Source: Acetobacter tropicalis (GTDB lineage Bacteria > Pseudomonadota > Alphaproteobacteria > Acetobacterales > Acetobacteraceae). Taken from it: 64,000 nucleotides of DNA. This document shows positions 8,796 through 17,755 of this stretch, in pieces. The stretch is from positions 1-64,000 of the forward strand of contig NZ_LHZQ01000210.1 in the NCBI RefSeq assembly GCF_001580915.1. The letters run 5' to 3'. A program made the translations under genes and the position numbers. Each line of letters opens with the position of its first letter. The stretch's first letter is position 1. A model generated the notes under the pieces. It was given only the letters and a program-made list of their open reading frames with translations. It was not told the origin of the DNA and ran no database searches.

Positions 8796-8881
8796 TTCGG
8801 TATGATCCCTGAACATCATCAAAAAAACACAGCGAAGCTGCGTCTGCCCTCTCCCTTAAAGGGTCTGCCTCTTAAAAGGTA

Positions 8882-8920
8882 ATGACGTATTCAAGACAGT
8901 TTTGTTACGTTTTTGTGACA
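8882..8920 (-). promoter_or_regulatory. Candidate Pho box (four phased half-sites) upstream of pstS, inside the phoR 3' end
   Basis: On the minus strand the 6-mers TGTCAC, CGTAAC, TGTCTT and CGTCAT occur with an exact 11-base period, matching the PhoB consensus TGTCAY at 4-6 positions each. The first two half-sites are the final phoR codons (Val-Thr-Lys-Thr-stop). The array ends about 87 bases before the pstS ATG. Confidence 0.7.
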
Positions 8921-10188
8921 CCCGCCACCTGCCCGAGCGGAAGCCAGATTTTACAGGTTGTGCCTTCCCCCACAATGCTCTCCACCACAAACCGACCACC
9001 ATGGCGGGTGATGATATGCTGTACAATAGCAAGCCCCAGACCGCTTCCCTGCACCACGGCAGATGTTTTGGGCACCCGATAGAACCGTTCCGTTAAACGT
9101 GGCAGATGCCGCGCGGCAATACCCGGCCCATTATCCGCCACCTGCAGAACAACGCCCGGCCCCGTTGGCCAGCCGCCACCCGATGGCACCTCGGCACAGC
9201 TTACTGTTATTTTCAGCGCGCTTTCCCGTCGGTCCTTGCCATGGCAGGCACCGTATTTCAGAGCATTTTCAACAAGGTTGATCAACACCTGCAACATCTG
9301 GTCTTCATCGCCCGCCACACACAGGTCCGGATTATCGGGGGGCACAACAACCAGTTCTGCTGTATTCTTCTGCCGAAACAGGATGCTCGTCTCGCTCTGG
9401 AGTCTGCTGCACAGTTCCACCAGCCGTATCTGCCCGCGCGGGCGCTGATGTTCCAGCATCTGCACACGGGAGAGGTACAGCAGACCATCAAGCAACCGCT
9501 GCATGCGACGGCCCTGCGCCGCCATGATACCCAGAAACTCCTTTTGGGCTTCCGGATCATCCGCTGCCGGGCCTTGCAGGGTTTCAATAAAACCCATCAG
9601 GGCTGCAAGCGGTGTTCGGAGTTCATGACTGGCAAAGGCGACGAAATCCGCATGCTGGCGTTCCGTGATCTCGGCCTCGGTCACATCATAAAGGACAACA
9701 AAGGTCAGCAGAACGGTGCGGCGTTCCTCGTTCCTTTCCTCTTCAGACGCAAAAATGTTCTTGGGAAATGCCTTTTTCTGGAAAAACCCCCGCACAATGC
9801 GATGCATGGGCACATCGAGAACAATGCGGGCTTCTTCTATTTCTTCCCCCCGGGTGGGGCTGCGCGTCGCCAGCCGATCCAACGCCCCCTGAAACGCCGG
9901 ATGCCGTTCAATACTGCCTACGCTTTCTCCAAACTGTCGGTACGCTTGGGGGGAAGCATAAAGCTGGCGCCTGTCCTGATCGAGCACCAGGCTGGCTGCC
10001 GGGAGGGAAGACACCACCTGCTCCACAGCCATAAGCAGTCGCGCTCTGGCGGGAAGAAAGGGCGGAGGTTCCGGCAGTTTTTCTGGAACAGGGTCCTGAC
10101 CACGCCGTAAAGCCAAGGCCGTCAGTCCGCTTGCCAGCAGACCTCCCGCCAACGCACCACCAGCCGCAAAAAGCAGGGCGTGCATCAT
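8905..10188 (-). CDS. phoR: Phosphate regulon sensor histidine kinase PhoR
   Basis: 427 residues. One N-terminal transmembrane helix (about 5-27) is followed by a cytoplasmic PAS-like region (about 55-175) and a HisKA domain with the PhoR-type H-box FASHELRTPLAAL (His188). The HATPase_c domain carries NLVENALKYG (N box), DNGPGIA (G1) and GSGLGLAIV (G2). PhoR responds to phosphate status through the Pst system and PhoU and phosphorylates PhoB. It starts 31 bases after phoB, so the two are likely cotranscribed. Two adjacent Met codons (10188, 10185) make the exact start uncertain by one residue. Confidence 0.92.
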   Translation of the reverse strand: MMHALLFAAGGALAGGLLASGLTALALRRGQDPVPEKLPEPPPFLPARARLLMAVEQVVSSLPAASLVLDQDRRQLYASPQAYRQFGESVGSIERHPAFQGALDRLATRSPTRGEEIEEARIVLDVPMHRIVRGFFQKKAFPKNIFASEEERNEERRTVLLTFVVLYDVTEAEITERQHADFVAFASHELRTPLAALMGFIETLQGPAADDPEAQKEFLGIMAAQGRRMQRLLDGLLYLSRVQMLEHQRPRGQIRLVELCSRLQSETSILFRQKNTAELVVVPPDNPDLCVAGDEDQMLQVLINLVENALKYGACHGKDRRESALKITVSCAEVPSGGGWPTGPGVVLQVADNGPGIAARHLPRLTERFYRVPKTSAVVQGSGLGLAIVQHIITRHGGRFVVESIVGEGTTCKIWLPLGQVAGVTKT

Positions 10189-10219
10189 GAGTCAGGCCAG
10201 TTCGGGCAATCGGACAAAA

Positions 10220-10912
10220 TCAGTCCTGCGGCAGATCAAGCGCGTAACCGCGCGCCCGCACTGTTCTGATCAGGTCTTTTTCATCCCCTTCATTCAGCGT
10301 CTGGCGCAGACGACGAATGTGCACATCCACAGTACGCAATTCAACGTAGGAACTGCGCTCCCATGCGTGCTCCAACAGTTCCTCGCGGGAGAAAACCTGC
10401 CCAGGATGGCTCATCAGAAATTCGAGCAGCCGGTATTCGGTTGGGCCAAGCGCCAGCAGACGACCATTGCGTTCAACCTTGTGCGCTACCCGATCAAGCA
10501 CCAGCGTTTCAAACTGCAAGGTTTTGCTGGGGGGGGGCACACGCCGCAAAATGGCCTTTACACGCGCAAACAGCGTTTCCATGCCAAAGGGCTTGACCAG
10601 ATAATCATCCGCGCCAGTATCCAGCCCGCGCACGCTATCTGTCTCCTGCCCACGGGCACTGAGCATGATCACGGGCAGCGTACGGGTTTTGGGCTGTTCC
10701 CTCAAGCGGCGGCACACTTCAATGCCGGAAACCCCAGGCAGCATCCAGTCCAGCAGGACAAGATCAGGCATACGGCGCGCAATCTGCTCCAGCGCGTCCT
10801 GCCCATCTGCTGCCAGCCGGACCTCGTAATCCTGTTTTTCAAGATTGTAACAGATAAGCCGGGAGAGTGCCGGATCATCTTCAACCACAAGAATGTTCGT
10901 TTTCTGCGTCAT
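10220..10912 (-). CDS. phoB: Phosphate regulon response regulator PhoB
   Basis: 230 residues in the OmpR/PhoB class. The receiver domain (1-118) has the acidic pocket EDD (11-13), phospho-acceptor Asp55 in LVLLDWMLPG and Lys106 in YLVKPFG. The winged-helix DNA-binding domain (about 132-226) includes LGPTEYRLLEFLMSHPGQVFSR-type recognition elements and VDVHIRRLRQ. Phosphorylated PhoB would bind the 11-bp-phased repeats ahead of pstS and the porin. The interdomain linker contains Pro125-Pro127 encoded by a run of nine C (9 G on the plus strand, 10529-10537), a potential slippage site. Confidence 0.94.
   Translation of the reverse strand: MTQKTNILVVEDDPALSRLICYNLEKQDYEVRLAADGQDALEQIARRMPDLVLLDWMLPGVSGIEVCRRLREQPKTRTLPVIMLSARGQETDSVRGLDTGADDYLVKPFGMETLFARVKAILRRVPPPSKTLQFETLVLDRVAHKVERNGRLLALGPTEYRLLEFLMSHPGQVFSREELLEHAWERSSYVELRTVDVHIRRLRQTLNEGDEKDLIRTVRARGYALDLPQD
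10529..10537. repeat. Nine-base G/C homopolymer inside phoB
   Basis: Nine consecutive G on the plus strand, read as CCC CCC CCC (three Pro) in phoB, located between the receiver and DNA-binding domains. Confidence 0.95.
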
Positions 10913-11122
10913 GACCTACCCATAACGATTCGGACGGAGAATAGGCTGTGGCCGGACAAAAAAACAACTGCATGGCGGAAATCCGCCACCGCTGCCGCCC
11001 TTGCGAAAAACACCCTGCTGATGTGCAAAATCTTTATATACATCACCAGACTTCCTGGATTATGGGACCGGAAAGGAGCTGGACCGGCAATCGTGCCGGA
11101 TGCACCTCCAGGATACGCTCGC

Positions 11123-11398
11123 ATGAGTATTTTTCGCACTTCTCTGCCGCATAGCGGCAAAGCGTCCCGCCCCTCCGTGACAGTTTTATTAAAAACCTTC
11201 GGGAAGCAGTTTTCCCAGGCTTTCTCTGCACGCGGCATGCTGCAGCTGGGTATGCTGGAAGGCATTGTTGCCACGCTGGATGAAAATGCCCGCAAAGAGC
11301 GGCTGCATGCCCTTTACCCCACATCCCGCGTGTTTGGCGGGTTTGCGGAAGGTCCGGCTGCCACAGCCATGCAGCAGAACCCTGCCCAGCCGCGCTGA
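11123..11398 (+). CDS. Hypothetical small basic protein
   Basis: A 91-residue reading frame begins with ATG at 11123, preceded by AGGA about 9 bases upstream. The product is basic, with a Ser/Arg-rich N-terminus, an amphipathic middle (LLKTFGKQFSQAF; MLQLGMLEGIVATLDENARK) and a Pro/Gln-rich tail. It has no signal peptide or membrane segment. The same frame stays open far upstream but is there antisense to phoB, so only this C-terminal portion is a plausible gene. I do not recognise the family. It is isolated between phoB and purA, both on the other strand. Confidence 0.5.
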   Translation: MSIFRTSLPHSGKASRPSVTVLLKTFGKQFSQAFSARGMLQLGMLEGIVATLDENARKERLHALYPTSRVFGGFAEGPAATAMQQNPAQPR

Positions 11399-11401
11399 TA
11401 C

Positions 11402-11441
11402 AAAAAAGCCCGGCTCTGCCACTTCCGCGCCAGAACCGGGC
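11402..11441 (-). terminator. Rho-independent terminator, purA side
   Basis: Stem GCCCGGCTCTG (11408-11418) pairs with CAGAACCGGGC (11431-11441, one wobble). On the minus strand it is followed by TTTTTT (11402-11407), about 70 bases past the purA stop. Confidence 0.75.
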
Positions 11442-11510
11442 CTTCACTATATCTTGACCCAAACGTGCTTCCCCTAGCCTTAGCAGGCCAGGGGAAGATG
11501 TCTGTGTGCC

Positions 11511-12800
11511 TCAGTCTTCAAACGGGTCACGCATCAGGATGGTATCATCACGGTCAGGACTGGTGGACAGCAGGGTGACCGGTGCGCCTACCAATTCTTC
11601 AATCCGACGCACATATTTGATGGCCTGCGCAGGCAGTTCTGCCCAGCTCCGTGCTCCGTGGGTCGTATCTTTCCAGCCTTCAACCGTTTCAAACACCGGT
11701 TTGATACGGGCCTGAGCCGCCGGAGAGGACGGAAAGCGATCAATGGTCTTACCGTCCAGTTCATACCCAACGCAGATACGGATTTCGTCAAACCCGTCCA
11801 GCACATCCAGCTTGGTCAGGGCCAGACCGTTCACGCCGCCAACACGCACGGCATGACGCACCAAAACGGCATCAAACCAGCCGCAGCGACGCGGGCGGCC
11901 CGTAACTGTGCCGAATTCATGCCCACGCTCACCAATCTTGCGGCCCACATCATCATGCAGTTCAGACGGGAACGGGCCTTCCCCCACGCGGGTGCAGTAC
12001 GCCTTGGCAATACCCAGCACAAAACCAGCGGCACTTGGGCCCATACCCGAGCCCGTACCTGCATTGGAGGCAACCGTGTTGGAGCTGGTAACAAACGGAT
12101 AGGTGCCGTGGTCCACATCCAGCATGACAGCCTGAGCGCCTTCAAACAGGATACGGCTGCCTGTACGGCGCGCTTCATCCAGAATGTCCCATGTGGGGGC
12201 GGCAAACGGCAGCACCTTGGGGGCAATATCCGTCAGGAAGGCCAGCAGGTCTTCCTTCTTGAAGGTTGGTGCGCCAAGCCCCGCCAGCAGAGTGTTATGG
12301 TGCAGCAGCAGTTCGTCCAGCTTCCAGTCCAGCGTTTCCGGCTCAGCCAGATCACACAGACGGATGGCGCGGCGGGCCACTTTATCTTCATAGGCGGGGC
12401 CAATGCCACGGCCGGTGGTGCCAATCTTGCGGTCGCCACGTGCAGCTTCACGCGCGCGGTCAAGCGCGCCATGCACAGGTAGAATCAGCGGCACGTTTTC
12501 CGCAATTTTCAGGGTATCAGGGGTCACAACCAGCCCCTGTTCCTGAATGCGGCCAATTTCTGCCAGCAGAGCCTGCGGGTCCACCACCACGCCGTTGCCG
12601 ATCACGCCAATCTTGCCGCTGACAACGCCGGAAGGCAGCAGGGAAAGCTTGTAAACCTGATTGCCCACCACCAGCGTATGGCCCGCATTGTGGCCGCCCT
12701 GAAAGCGCACAACAATGTCTGCCCGGCTGGCCAGCCAGTCAACAATCTTACCTTTGCCTTCATCGCCCCACTGGGCGCCAATTACGGTGACGTTGGACAT
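11511..12800 (-). CDS. purA: Adenylosuccinate synthase PurA
   Basis: 429 residues, full family length. PurA joins IMP and aspartate with GTP hydrolysis to make adenylosuccinate, the first committed step to AMP. The N-terminal GTP loop is [12 protein letters not shown], followed by the [10 protein letters not shown] and [15 protein letters not shown] segments and the C-terminal [13 protein letters not shown] region. It is the last gene of a minus-strand run and follows hisZ by 75 bases, an arrangement I recall in related alphaproteobacteria. Confidence 0.96.
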   Translation of the reverse strand: MSNVTVIGAQWGDEGKGKIVDWLASRADIVVRFQGGHNAGHTLVVGNQVYKLSLLPSGVVSGKIGVIGNGVVVDPQALLAEIGRIQEQGLVVTPDTLKIAENVPLILPVHGALDRAREAARGDRKIGTTGRGIGPAYEDKVARRAIRLCDLAEPETLDWKLDELLLHHNTLLAGLGAPTFKKEDLLAFLTDIAPKVLPFAAPTWDILDEARRTGSRILFEGAQAVMLDVDHGTYPFVTSSNTVASNAGTGSGMGPSAAGFVLGIAKAYCTRVGEGPFPSELHDDVGRKIGERGHEFGTVTGRPRRCGWFDAVLVRHAVRVGGVNGLALTKLDVLDGFDEIRICVGYELDGKTIDRFPSSPAAQARIKPVFETVEGWKDTTHGARSWAELPAQAIKYVRRIEELVGAPVTLLSTSPDRDDTILMRDPFED

Positions 12801-12875
12801 AAACAGTCTGCTCCTGGAAAATCTGCCTGATTACGCCCCGCATGGGGCAGAGAGGCCGCCTGAGGCTGGCGGCCG

Positions 12876-14114
12876 TTACTCAAGCTCCGTGCACGTGGCA
12901 CCTGAAAGAATATGGCTGCACCCAAGGCGTCTGGCCTCGGCCCGATCATACTCCGGCCCGTGGGCTTCTGCCTGTGTGGAGGCGGCCCCTTTTGCCCTGG
13001 CGGCAGAGACGCCTCCAAGGGCCGCAAGCGTGGCATAGCCCTGCTTGCGCAGGCTGGCCGCAACCTGACGGTCCGCCCCTGGGGCCAGATAGACACGCGG
13101 ACGCGCTGCGGCGGGCGGAATCATGCGGAACAGCACGTCTGGCCGGAACGTAAGGCCACAGGCAGGTTCGTTATCATTGCACAGGTAGCGTCCACCACGG
13201 CCCAGTTCTTCAGACCGACCAACGGCAAACACCGTAACGCATACGCCAGTGTGGTACTTCCAGCCCCGAAACTCAACCGGATCAACTGTCAGGCGCAGGG
13301 TGGGGTTCAGCGCCCGAACTGCTTCCACCGTATCAGCGAGACGCTGGATAATAGCGCGGGAGCGCGGCGGCAGATCGATGCGCGCCAGCAGGCTGACAGC
13401 CTGTTCTGCCGGGCCAGCCGCACGCAGCAGGGTAATCAGCGTTTCAGACAACGTGCCCCCAAGTTCCGCCACGGCGGCGGCATCCTTGCGGTCCAGCGCA
13501 CGCATCAACGCAGGGCGCACGGCCGCAGGAACCTTTGCCTCTTCAAGCAAGGCAGGCACAAAAGGAGGCATGGTCAGGTCAAACGAGACACCCGGCACAC
13601 CCAGTTGCGCCAGCGCTTCTGCCGCAACGGAAACGACTTCCGCATCGGCCTGAGGCGTATCCGGGCCGATCAGCTCGATCCCTGCCTGCATGATCTGGCG
13701 ACCGCTTTCTTCCGCCGCTGCAGGCAGAACCACCACGCAGGAACCGGAATAGGACAGACGCAGCGGGCGCGGGGCGCCACCAAGGCGAGTCGCGGCCATA
13801 CGGGCAATCTGGGGCGTGATATCAGGCCGCAGCACCATCATGCGGCGCGTATCCGGGTCCATCACCCGGAAGCTCTGGTCAGCCAGAGAGGCCCCAGAGC
13901 CCGCCAGCAGAGTTTCTTCAAACTCCATAAGCGGCGGCCGCACCCGGTTATATCCGTGTGAGGCAAATACGCCCATAAGCGCGTCCACACCTTCTGCCTC
14001 GGTCCGGGCATCAGGCGTGAGCAGATCTACAAAGCCGGCCGGCAGCAAGGCCGGGCTGAAAGGCGGGTCATCCGTCATGCTCCGGGCTATAGCACCGCAG
14101 GCCGCGCCCGTCAT
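12876..14114 (-). CDS. hisZ: ATP phosphoribosyltransferase regulatory subunit HisZ
   Basis: 412 residues from the ATG at 14114. An in-frame ATG at 14078 (MTDDPPFSP) would give 400 residues, and neither has a convincing ribosome-binding site. The protein resembles the histidyl-tRNA synthetase core (GVDALMGVFASHGYNRVRPPLMEFEE; MVLRPDITPQIARMA; LRLSYSGSCVV). It lacks an anticodon-binding domain, as expected for HisZ, which pairs with short-form HisG to catalyse and regulate the first step of histidine synthesis. Segments LAGSGASLADQSFRVMDPD and RGGRYLCND support the assignment over a true HisS. It sits 27 bases after the HerA-like gene. Confidence 0.9.
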   Translation of the reverse strand: MTGAACGAIARSMTDDPPFSPALLPAGFVDLLTPDARTEAEGVDALMGVFASHGYNRVRPPLMEFEETLLAGSGASLADQSFRVMDPDTRRMMVLRPDITPQIARMAATRLGGAPRPLRLSYSGSCVVVLPAAAEESGRQIMQAGIELIGPDTPQADAEVVSVAAEALAQLGVPGVSFDLTMPPFVPALLEEAKVPAAVRPALMRALDRKDAAAVAELGGTLSETLITLLRAAGPAEQAVSLLARIDLPPRSRAIIQRLADTVEAVRALNPTLRLTVDPVEFRGWKYHTGVCVTVFAVGRSEELGRGGRYLCNDNEPACGLTFRPDVLFRMIPPAAARPRVYLAPGADRQVAASLRKQGYATLAALGGVSAARAKGAASTQAEAHGPEYDRAEARRLGCSHILSGATCTELE

Positions 14115-14141
14115 GCCCGCAAGGCGGCACTTTTTTGCGTA

Positions 14142-15623
14142 TTACGCCTGCGGCGCGCCGGGCAGGGTTTCCCAACCCGGACCAATGACCGTAATCACCC
14201 GGCGACCCATGCCATCCGCCTGCAAGACAATCACGTTGCGGTCTTCCAGCCATTCCAGCAAACGGCGCGCTCTGCCTTGCGAGACAGTGCCATACACCCG
14301 GGCAATTTCCGCATCTGAGGGGCACGGCTGCCGATCAATGGCCGCGCGGGCCAGAAACAGAAACACGGATTGCAGATCTTCCGGCAGAGCATTGGCCAGC
14401 GCTTCTGCTTGCTGCCATTCCGGCGTGACGGACAGATCTTCTGTCACACCACTCCGCGCCGTGGCCAAAGCGCGATTGAAGCCTTTTAGGTCCAGCGCAT
14501 TGCGGCCCAGCCCGGCAATACGGCACCGCACCAGAAAATCCTGATACAGCACGGCAGCGGAGCGAAATGCTGTTTCATCATCCGCCAGCATGTCCCGCAC
14601 AATGGCGGCCATGCGGGACTCGCGTTCGCCCTGATCTTCCGGCGTTTCTTCCTGCTCCTGCTCCACCTGTGCGGCTGCCGCCTGCGCCTCGCCATGGGCG
14701 GCAAGCTGGGAAAGCAGATCAGGCGGCGGGGTGGCAGGCGCTTTTCTGGAGCGCACAAATGCTTCCGCCGCAGGCAAAGGGGCCAGAATCAGATCATGCA
14801 GCGGCTCGGAAGGGGGCTGAAATGGCGTAAGCACCGGCCCGGCGGAGCGGCTTTCTGTTTCAACCGAGCCGATACGCACGGGTGTTGGCCTGCGGCACAT
14901 TGCCGGACCCAGCGCCACAAACGTGCCGCGGGGCAGATCACGGAAGGCTTCTGCCTGCCGCCGCTCCATGCCCAGAAGGTCTGAGGCACGGGCCATATCA
15001 ATATCCAGAAAGGTGCGGCCCATCAGAAAGTTAGACGCCTCGGCCGCCACGTTCTTGGCCAGTTTGGCCAGACGCTGGGTGGCTATAACGCCTGCCAGCC
15101 CACGCTTACGGCCACGGCACATCAGGTTGGTCATGGCCCCCAGCGAAGACCGCCGGGCCTCGTCCGAAACCTCACCCGCCGCTGCGGGAGCAAAAAGCTG
15201 GGCTTCGTCCACCACCACCAGAACAGGGTACCAATAGTCACGCGGGGTTTCGAACATGCCGCCCAGAAACGCGGCGGCCCATTTCATCTGCTGGTCGGCA
15301 TCAAGCCCTTCCAGATTCAGCACGACAGAGGCGCGATGCACGCGCATCCGCTCACCCGCCGCATGCAGCGCCATTTCAGAACATTCGGCCCCATCAATCA
15401 CCAGATGGCCGAATTTGTCGGCCAGACTGACAAAATCGCCTTCCGGATCAATAATGGCCTGCTGCACCAACCGCGCAGACTGCTCCAGCAAACGCCGCAG
15501 CAGGTGCGACTTTCCTGAACCGGAATTGCCCTGCACCAGCAGGCGCGTGGCCAGAAGTTCGGCAAGGTCCATCTGTGCGGGACCGCCGCCCGGCACTTCC
15601 CCCATTGTGATCATGTTGGTCAT
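14142..15623 (-). CDS. HerA-like ATP-binding protein (DUF87-type P-loop ATPase)
   Basis: 493 residues from the ATG at 15623; the frame stays open upstream but there overlaps the flavoprotein gene antiparallel in frame only. Walker A GNSGSGKSH is at residues 32-39, and the Walker B LVVVDEAQLF lies near residue 145. A TNLMCRGRKRGLAGVIATQR segment typical of HerA/FtsK-like DNA translocases follows. The C-terminal half is Glu/Gln/Pro-rich with a predicted winged-helix-like end. HerA relatives act with NurA nucleases or in defence systems, but no nuclease neighbours this gene, and alphaproteobacterial members of this type have no assigned role. The gene sits between a flavoprotein and hisZ in a tight metabolic run. 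Confidence 0.75.
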   Translation of the reverse strand: MTNMITMGEVPGGGPAQMDLAELLATRLLVQGNSGSGKSHLLRRLLEQSARLVQQAIIDPEGDFVSLADKFGHLVIDGAECSEMALHAAGERMRVHRASVVLNLEGLDADQQMKWAAAFLGGMFETPRDYWYPVLVVVDEAQLFAPAAAGEVSDEARRSSLGAMTNLMCRGRKRGLAGVIATQRLAKLAKNVAAEASNFLMGRTFLDIDMARASDLLGMERRQAEAFRDLPRGTFVALGPAMCRRPTPVRIGSVETESRSAGPVLTPFQPPSEPLHDLILAPLPAAEAFVRSRKAPATPPPDLLSQLAAHGEAQAAAAQVEQEQEETPEDQGERESRMAAIVRDMLADDETAFRSAAVLYQDFLVRCRIAGLGRNALDLKGFNRALATARSGVTEDLSVTPEWQQAEALANALPEDLQSVFLFLARAAIDRQPCPSDAEIARVYGTVSQGRARRLLEWLEDRNVIVLQADGMGRRVITVIGPGWETLPGAPQA

Positions 15624-15639
15624 GGGGCATCCGATACCG

Positions 15640-16884
15640 TCAGGAACGGGTTTCCCGCAACCATTGCAATGCACCCTTTGCGGCGGCACGGCCCGTGGCA
15701 AGACAGGCATGCAGCAGATAACCGCCGGTTGGAGCCTCCCAATCCAGCATTTCGCCGGCAACAAAAACACCCGGTTTGGCGTGAAGCATAAAATTTGCCT
15801 CACACGCGGCCTGAGCCACCCCTCCAGCCGAGGAAATAGCCCGCTCAATAGACTCGGGCCCAGTGAGGAGAACGGGAAGTGCCTTGAGCCGCTCCGCCAG
15901 CGCCTGAGGGGTGACGGGAACCTCAACCTCCTCACGCAGTAACGCCGAGACCACGGGCGGCAAACGCAACGCCTTGCGCAAACGGTTGGACAAACTCTCG
16001 CGCGGGCGCACTTTGGCCAGTCGGCTCGCCAGAGTCGCGACACTCAGATCAGGCCGCAGATCAAGAAGCAGTTCTGCCGGCCCATGCTGGGAGATGTGGT
16101 TCCGCAGCACGCCAGACAGCGCATAAAGCGCGCCGCCTTCCAAGCCAGTGGCCGTCACGACCACCTCCCCACGCACGGTATGGTCACCAAACCGCAGGGT
16201 CACAGGCTTGAGCGGCGTTCCAGCAAAACGGTCCCGCATGGCCGCGGACCAGTTGGTACGAAATCCGCAATTGGCTGGCTGCAAGAGCACCACGGTCGCA
16301 CCCTGCGCCTGCAATGCTGGAACCCATGCGCCGTTGCTACCCAACCGGGGCCAACTTGCGCCGCCCGTGGCCAACACCACGGCATCCGCTCGGCAGGGTT
16401 CTACAAGGTCAGGCGGCAGATCAGAGCGCCCTTGTGCCGGTGTAAAAGTCAGCCTTCCGGTTGCAGCATCCCAGCCAGTCCAGTCCACGCGGGTGTGAAA
16501 CTGCACGCCCTGCTGCTGCAAACGGGCAAGCCATGCCCGCAGAAGCGGAGAGGCTTTCATGCTTTTGGGAAAGACACGACCGGAGGAACCGATGAAGCTT
16601 TCCTGCCCCAGTCCGCTCATCCAATGGCGGATATCATCCGTTGTCCATGCTGCCAGTGCCGGGGCAAGCCACGGGGCTGCCGCACCATAACGCGCCAGCA
16701 GCTTTTCCTGCTCTTCAGAATGGCTGATATTCAACCCGCCCCGCCCGGCCATAAGGAATTTACGGCCAAGGCTGGGCATGCGTTCCACAACATGAACCAC
16801 ACACCCGGCATCAGACAGCACTTCAGCGGCGGCCAGACCGGCTGGGCCGCCCCCAATAACGAAAACCCGATACGGTGTGCTCAT
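15640..16884 (-). CDS. NAD(P)/FAD-dependent oxidoreductase, HI0933/TIGR03862-type flavoprotein
   Basis: 414 residues from the ATG at 16884 (MSTPYRVFVIGGG); upstream in-frame codons overlap trpA and are rejected. The FAD dinucleotide-binding motif GGGPAGLAAAEV is at residues 11-22, followed by GRKFLMAGRGGLNISHSE, ATGGASWPRLGSNG and a C-terminal FVAGEMLDWEAPTGGYLLHAC segment. This layout is characteristic of the HI0933-like flavoproteins. The enzymatic reaction of this family is not established. It lies 28 bases after trpA and 16 before the HerA-like gene, so it is probably part of the same transcript. Confidence 0.85.
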   Translation of the reverse strand: MSTPYRVFVIGGGPAGLAAAEVLSDAGCVVHVVERMPSLGRKFLMAGRGGLNISHSEEQEKLLARYGAAAPWLAPALAAWTTDDIRHWMSGLGQESFIGSSGRVFPKSMKASPLLRAWLARLQQQGVQFHTRVDWTGWDAATGRLTFTPAQGRSDLPPDLVEPCRADAVVLATGGASWPRLGSNGAWVPALQAQGATVVLLQPANCGFRTNWSAAMRDRFAGTPLKPVTLRFGDHTVRGEVVVTATGLEGGALYALSGVLRNHISQHGPAELLLDLRPDLSVATLASRLAKVRPRESLSNRLRKALRLPPVVSALLREEVEVPVTPQALAERLKALPVLLTGPESIERAISSAGGVAQAACEANFMLHAKPGVFVAGEMLDWEAPTGGYLLHACLATGRAAAKGALQWLRETRS

Positions 16885-16912
16885 CCGTTCAGGGCTGAAC
16901 TGCGCAGGGTCA

Positions 16913-17755
16913 TCAAGCGGTTTGGTCCGCAGCGGGAACACCGGCGCGCACGGCAGCAGCCAGCGCGCGAATCTGCTCCAACACGCGCGGCAGGGTTTCC
17001 GCTGTGGCCTTGCCATCCGCATCCAGCGTTTCAGCCAGAGTTGCCAGCAGGACAGAAGCGACAACCGCGCCATCTGCAATACTGGCTGCCGTTGCTGCCT
17101 GTTCCGGAGAGCGGATGCCAAACCCGATGGCGACCGGCAGATCTGTTGCCGCACGCAGACGCGGCAGGGCTTCTTTCAGATCATGCTTGCTTGCCGTGCG
17201 GGTGCCCGTAATGCCAGTGATGCTGACGTAATAGACAAAGCCGGAGGCGTGGGAGAGCACATAACGCAAACGCTCATCAGACGTGGTAGGCGCCACCAGC
17301 CGGATAATGTCCAGCCCCGCTTCCTCGGCTGGTTTTTCGATCACATCCGCTTCTTCCGGCGGCAGATCGACAATAATCAACCCATCCACACCGGCCTTGG
17401 CGGCGTCTGTGCAGAACCGGTCATACCCGTAGGCTTCAATCGGGTTGAGATAGCCCATCAGGATGACGGGCGTTTCCGCATTCTCCTTGCGGAATTCCGC
17501 CACCATAGCCAGCACGCCCGGCAATGTGGCTCCTGCCTTCAGTCCCCGGCGCGCTGCCGCCTGAATAACCGGCCCATCTGCTGACGGATCGGAAAACGGC
17601 ATACCAACTTCAATCAGGTCCGCCCCAGCGGCAGGCATGGCCTTGAGCAGCGCCAGAGACGTTTCAAGATCCGGATCATACGCTTCCAGATACGGGATGA
17701 GCGCGCCGCGCCCTTCGGCGGCCAGAGATTTAAAACGGGCGGCGATGCGGCTCAC
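16913..17755 (-). CDS. trpA: Tryptophan synthase alpha subunit TrpA
   Basis: 280 residues from a GTG start at 17755 that overlaps the trpB stop by four bases (GTGA), a classic coupled arrangement; the longer open frame upstream lies inside trpB. TrpA cleaves indole-3-glycerol phosphate to indole, which is channelled to TrpB. Catalytic Glu lies in [18 protein letters not shown] and Asp in [15 protein letters not shown]; the phosphate-binding region is [13 protein letters not shown]. Length and motifs are normal. Confidence 0.96.
   Translation of the reverse strand: MSRIAARFKSLAAEGRGALIPYLEAYDPDLETSLALLKAMPAAGADLIEVGMPFSDPSADGPVIQAAARRGLKAGATLPGVLAMVAEFRKENAETPVILMGYLNPIEAYGYDRFCTDAAKAGVDGLIIVDLPPEEADVIEKPAEEAGLDIIRLVAPTTSDERLRYVLSHASGFVYYVSITGITGTRTASKHDLKEALPRLRAATDLPVAIGFGIRSPEQAATAASIADGAVVASVLLATLAETLDADGKATAETLPRVLEQIRALAAAVRAGVPAADQTA

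Noticed and set aside
9106-10110. 334-codon plus-strand frame
   Set aside because: Antisense to phoR and without any recognisable domain.
10187-11122. N-terminal extension of the 91-residue hypothetical gene
   Set aside because: Antisense to phoB; only the part after 11123 has its own ribosome-binding site and lies in otherwise empty DNA.
12912-13961. 349-codon plus-strand frame
   Set aside because: Shadow of hisZ on the opposite strand.
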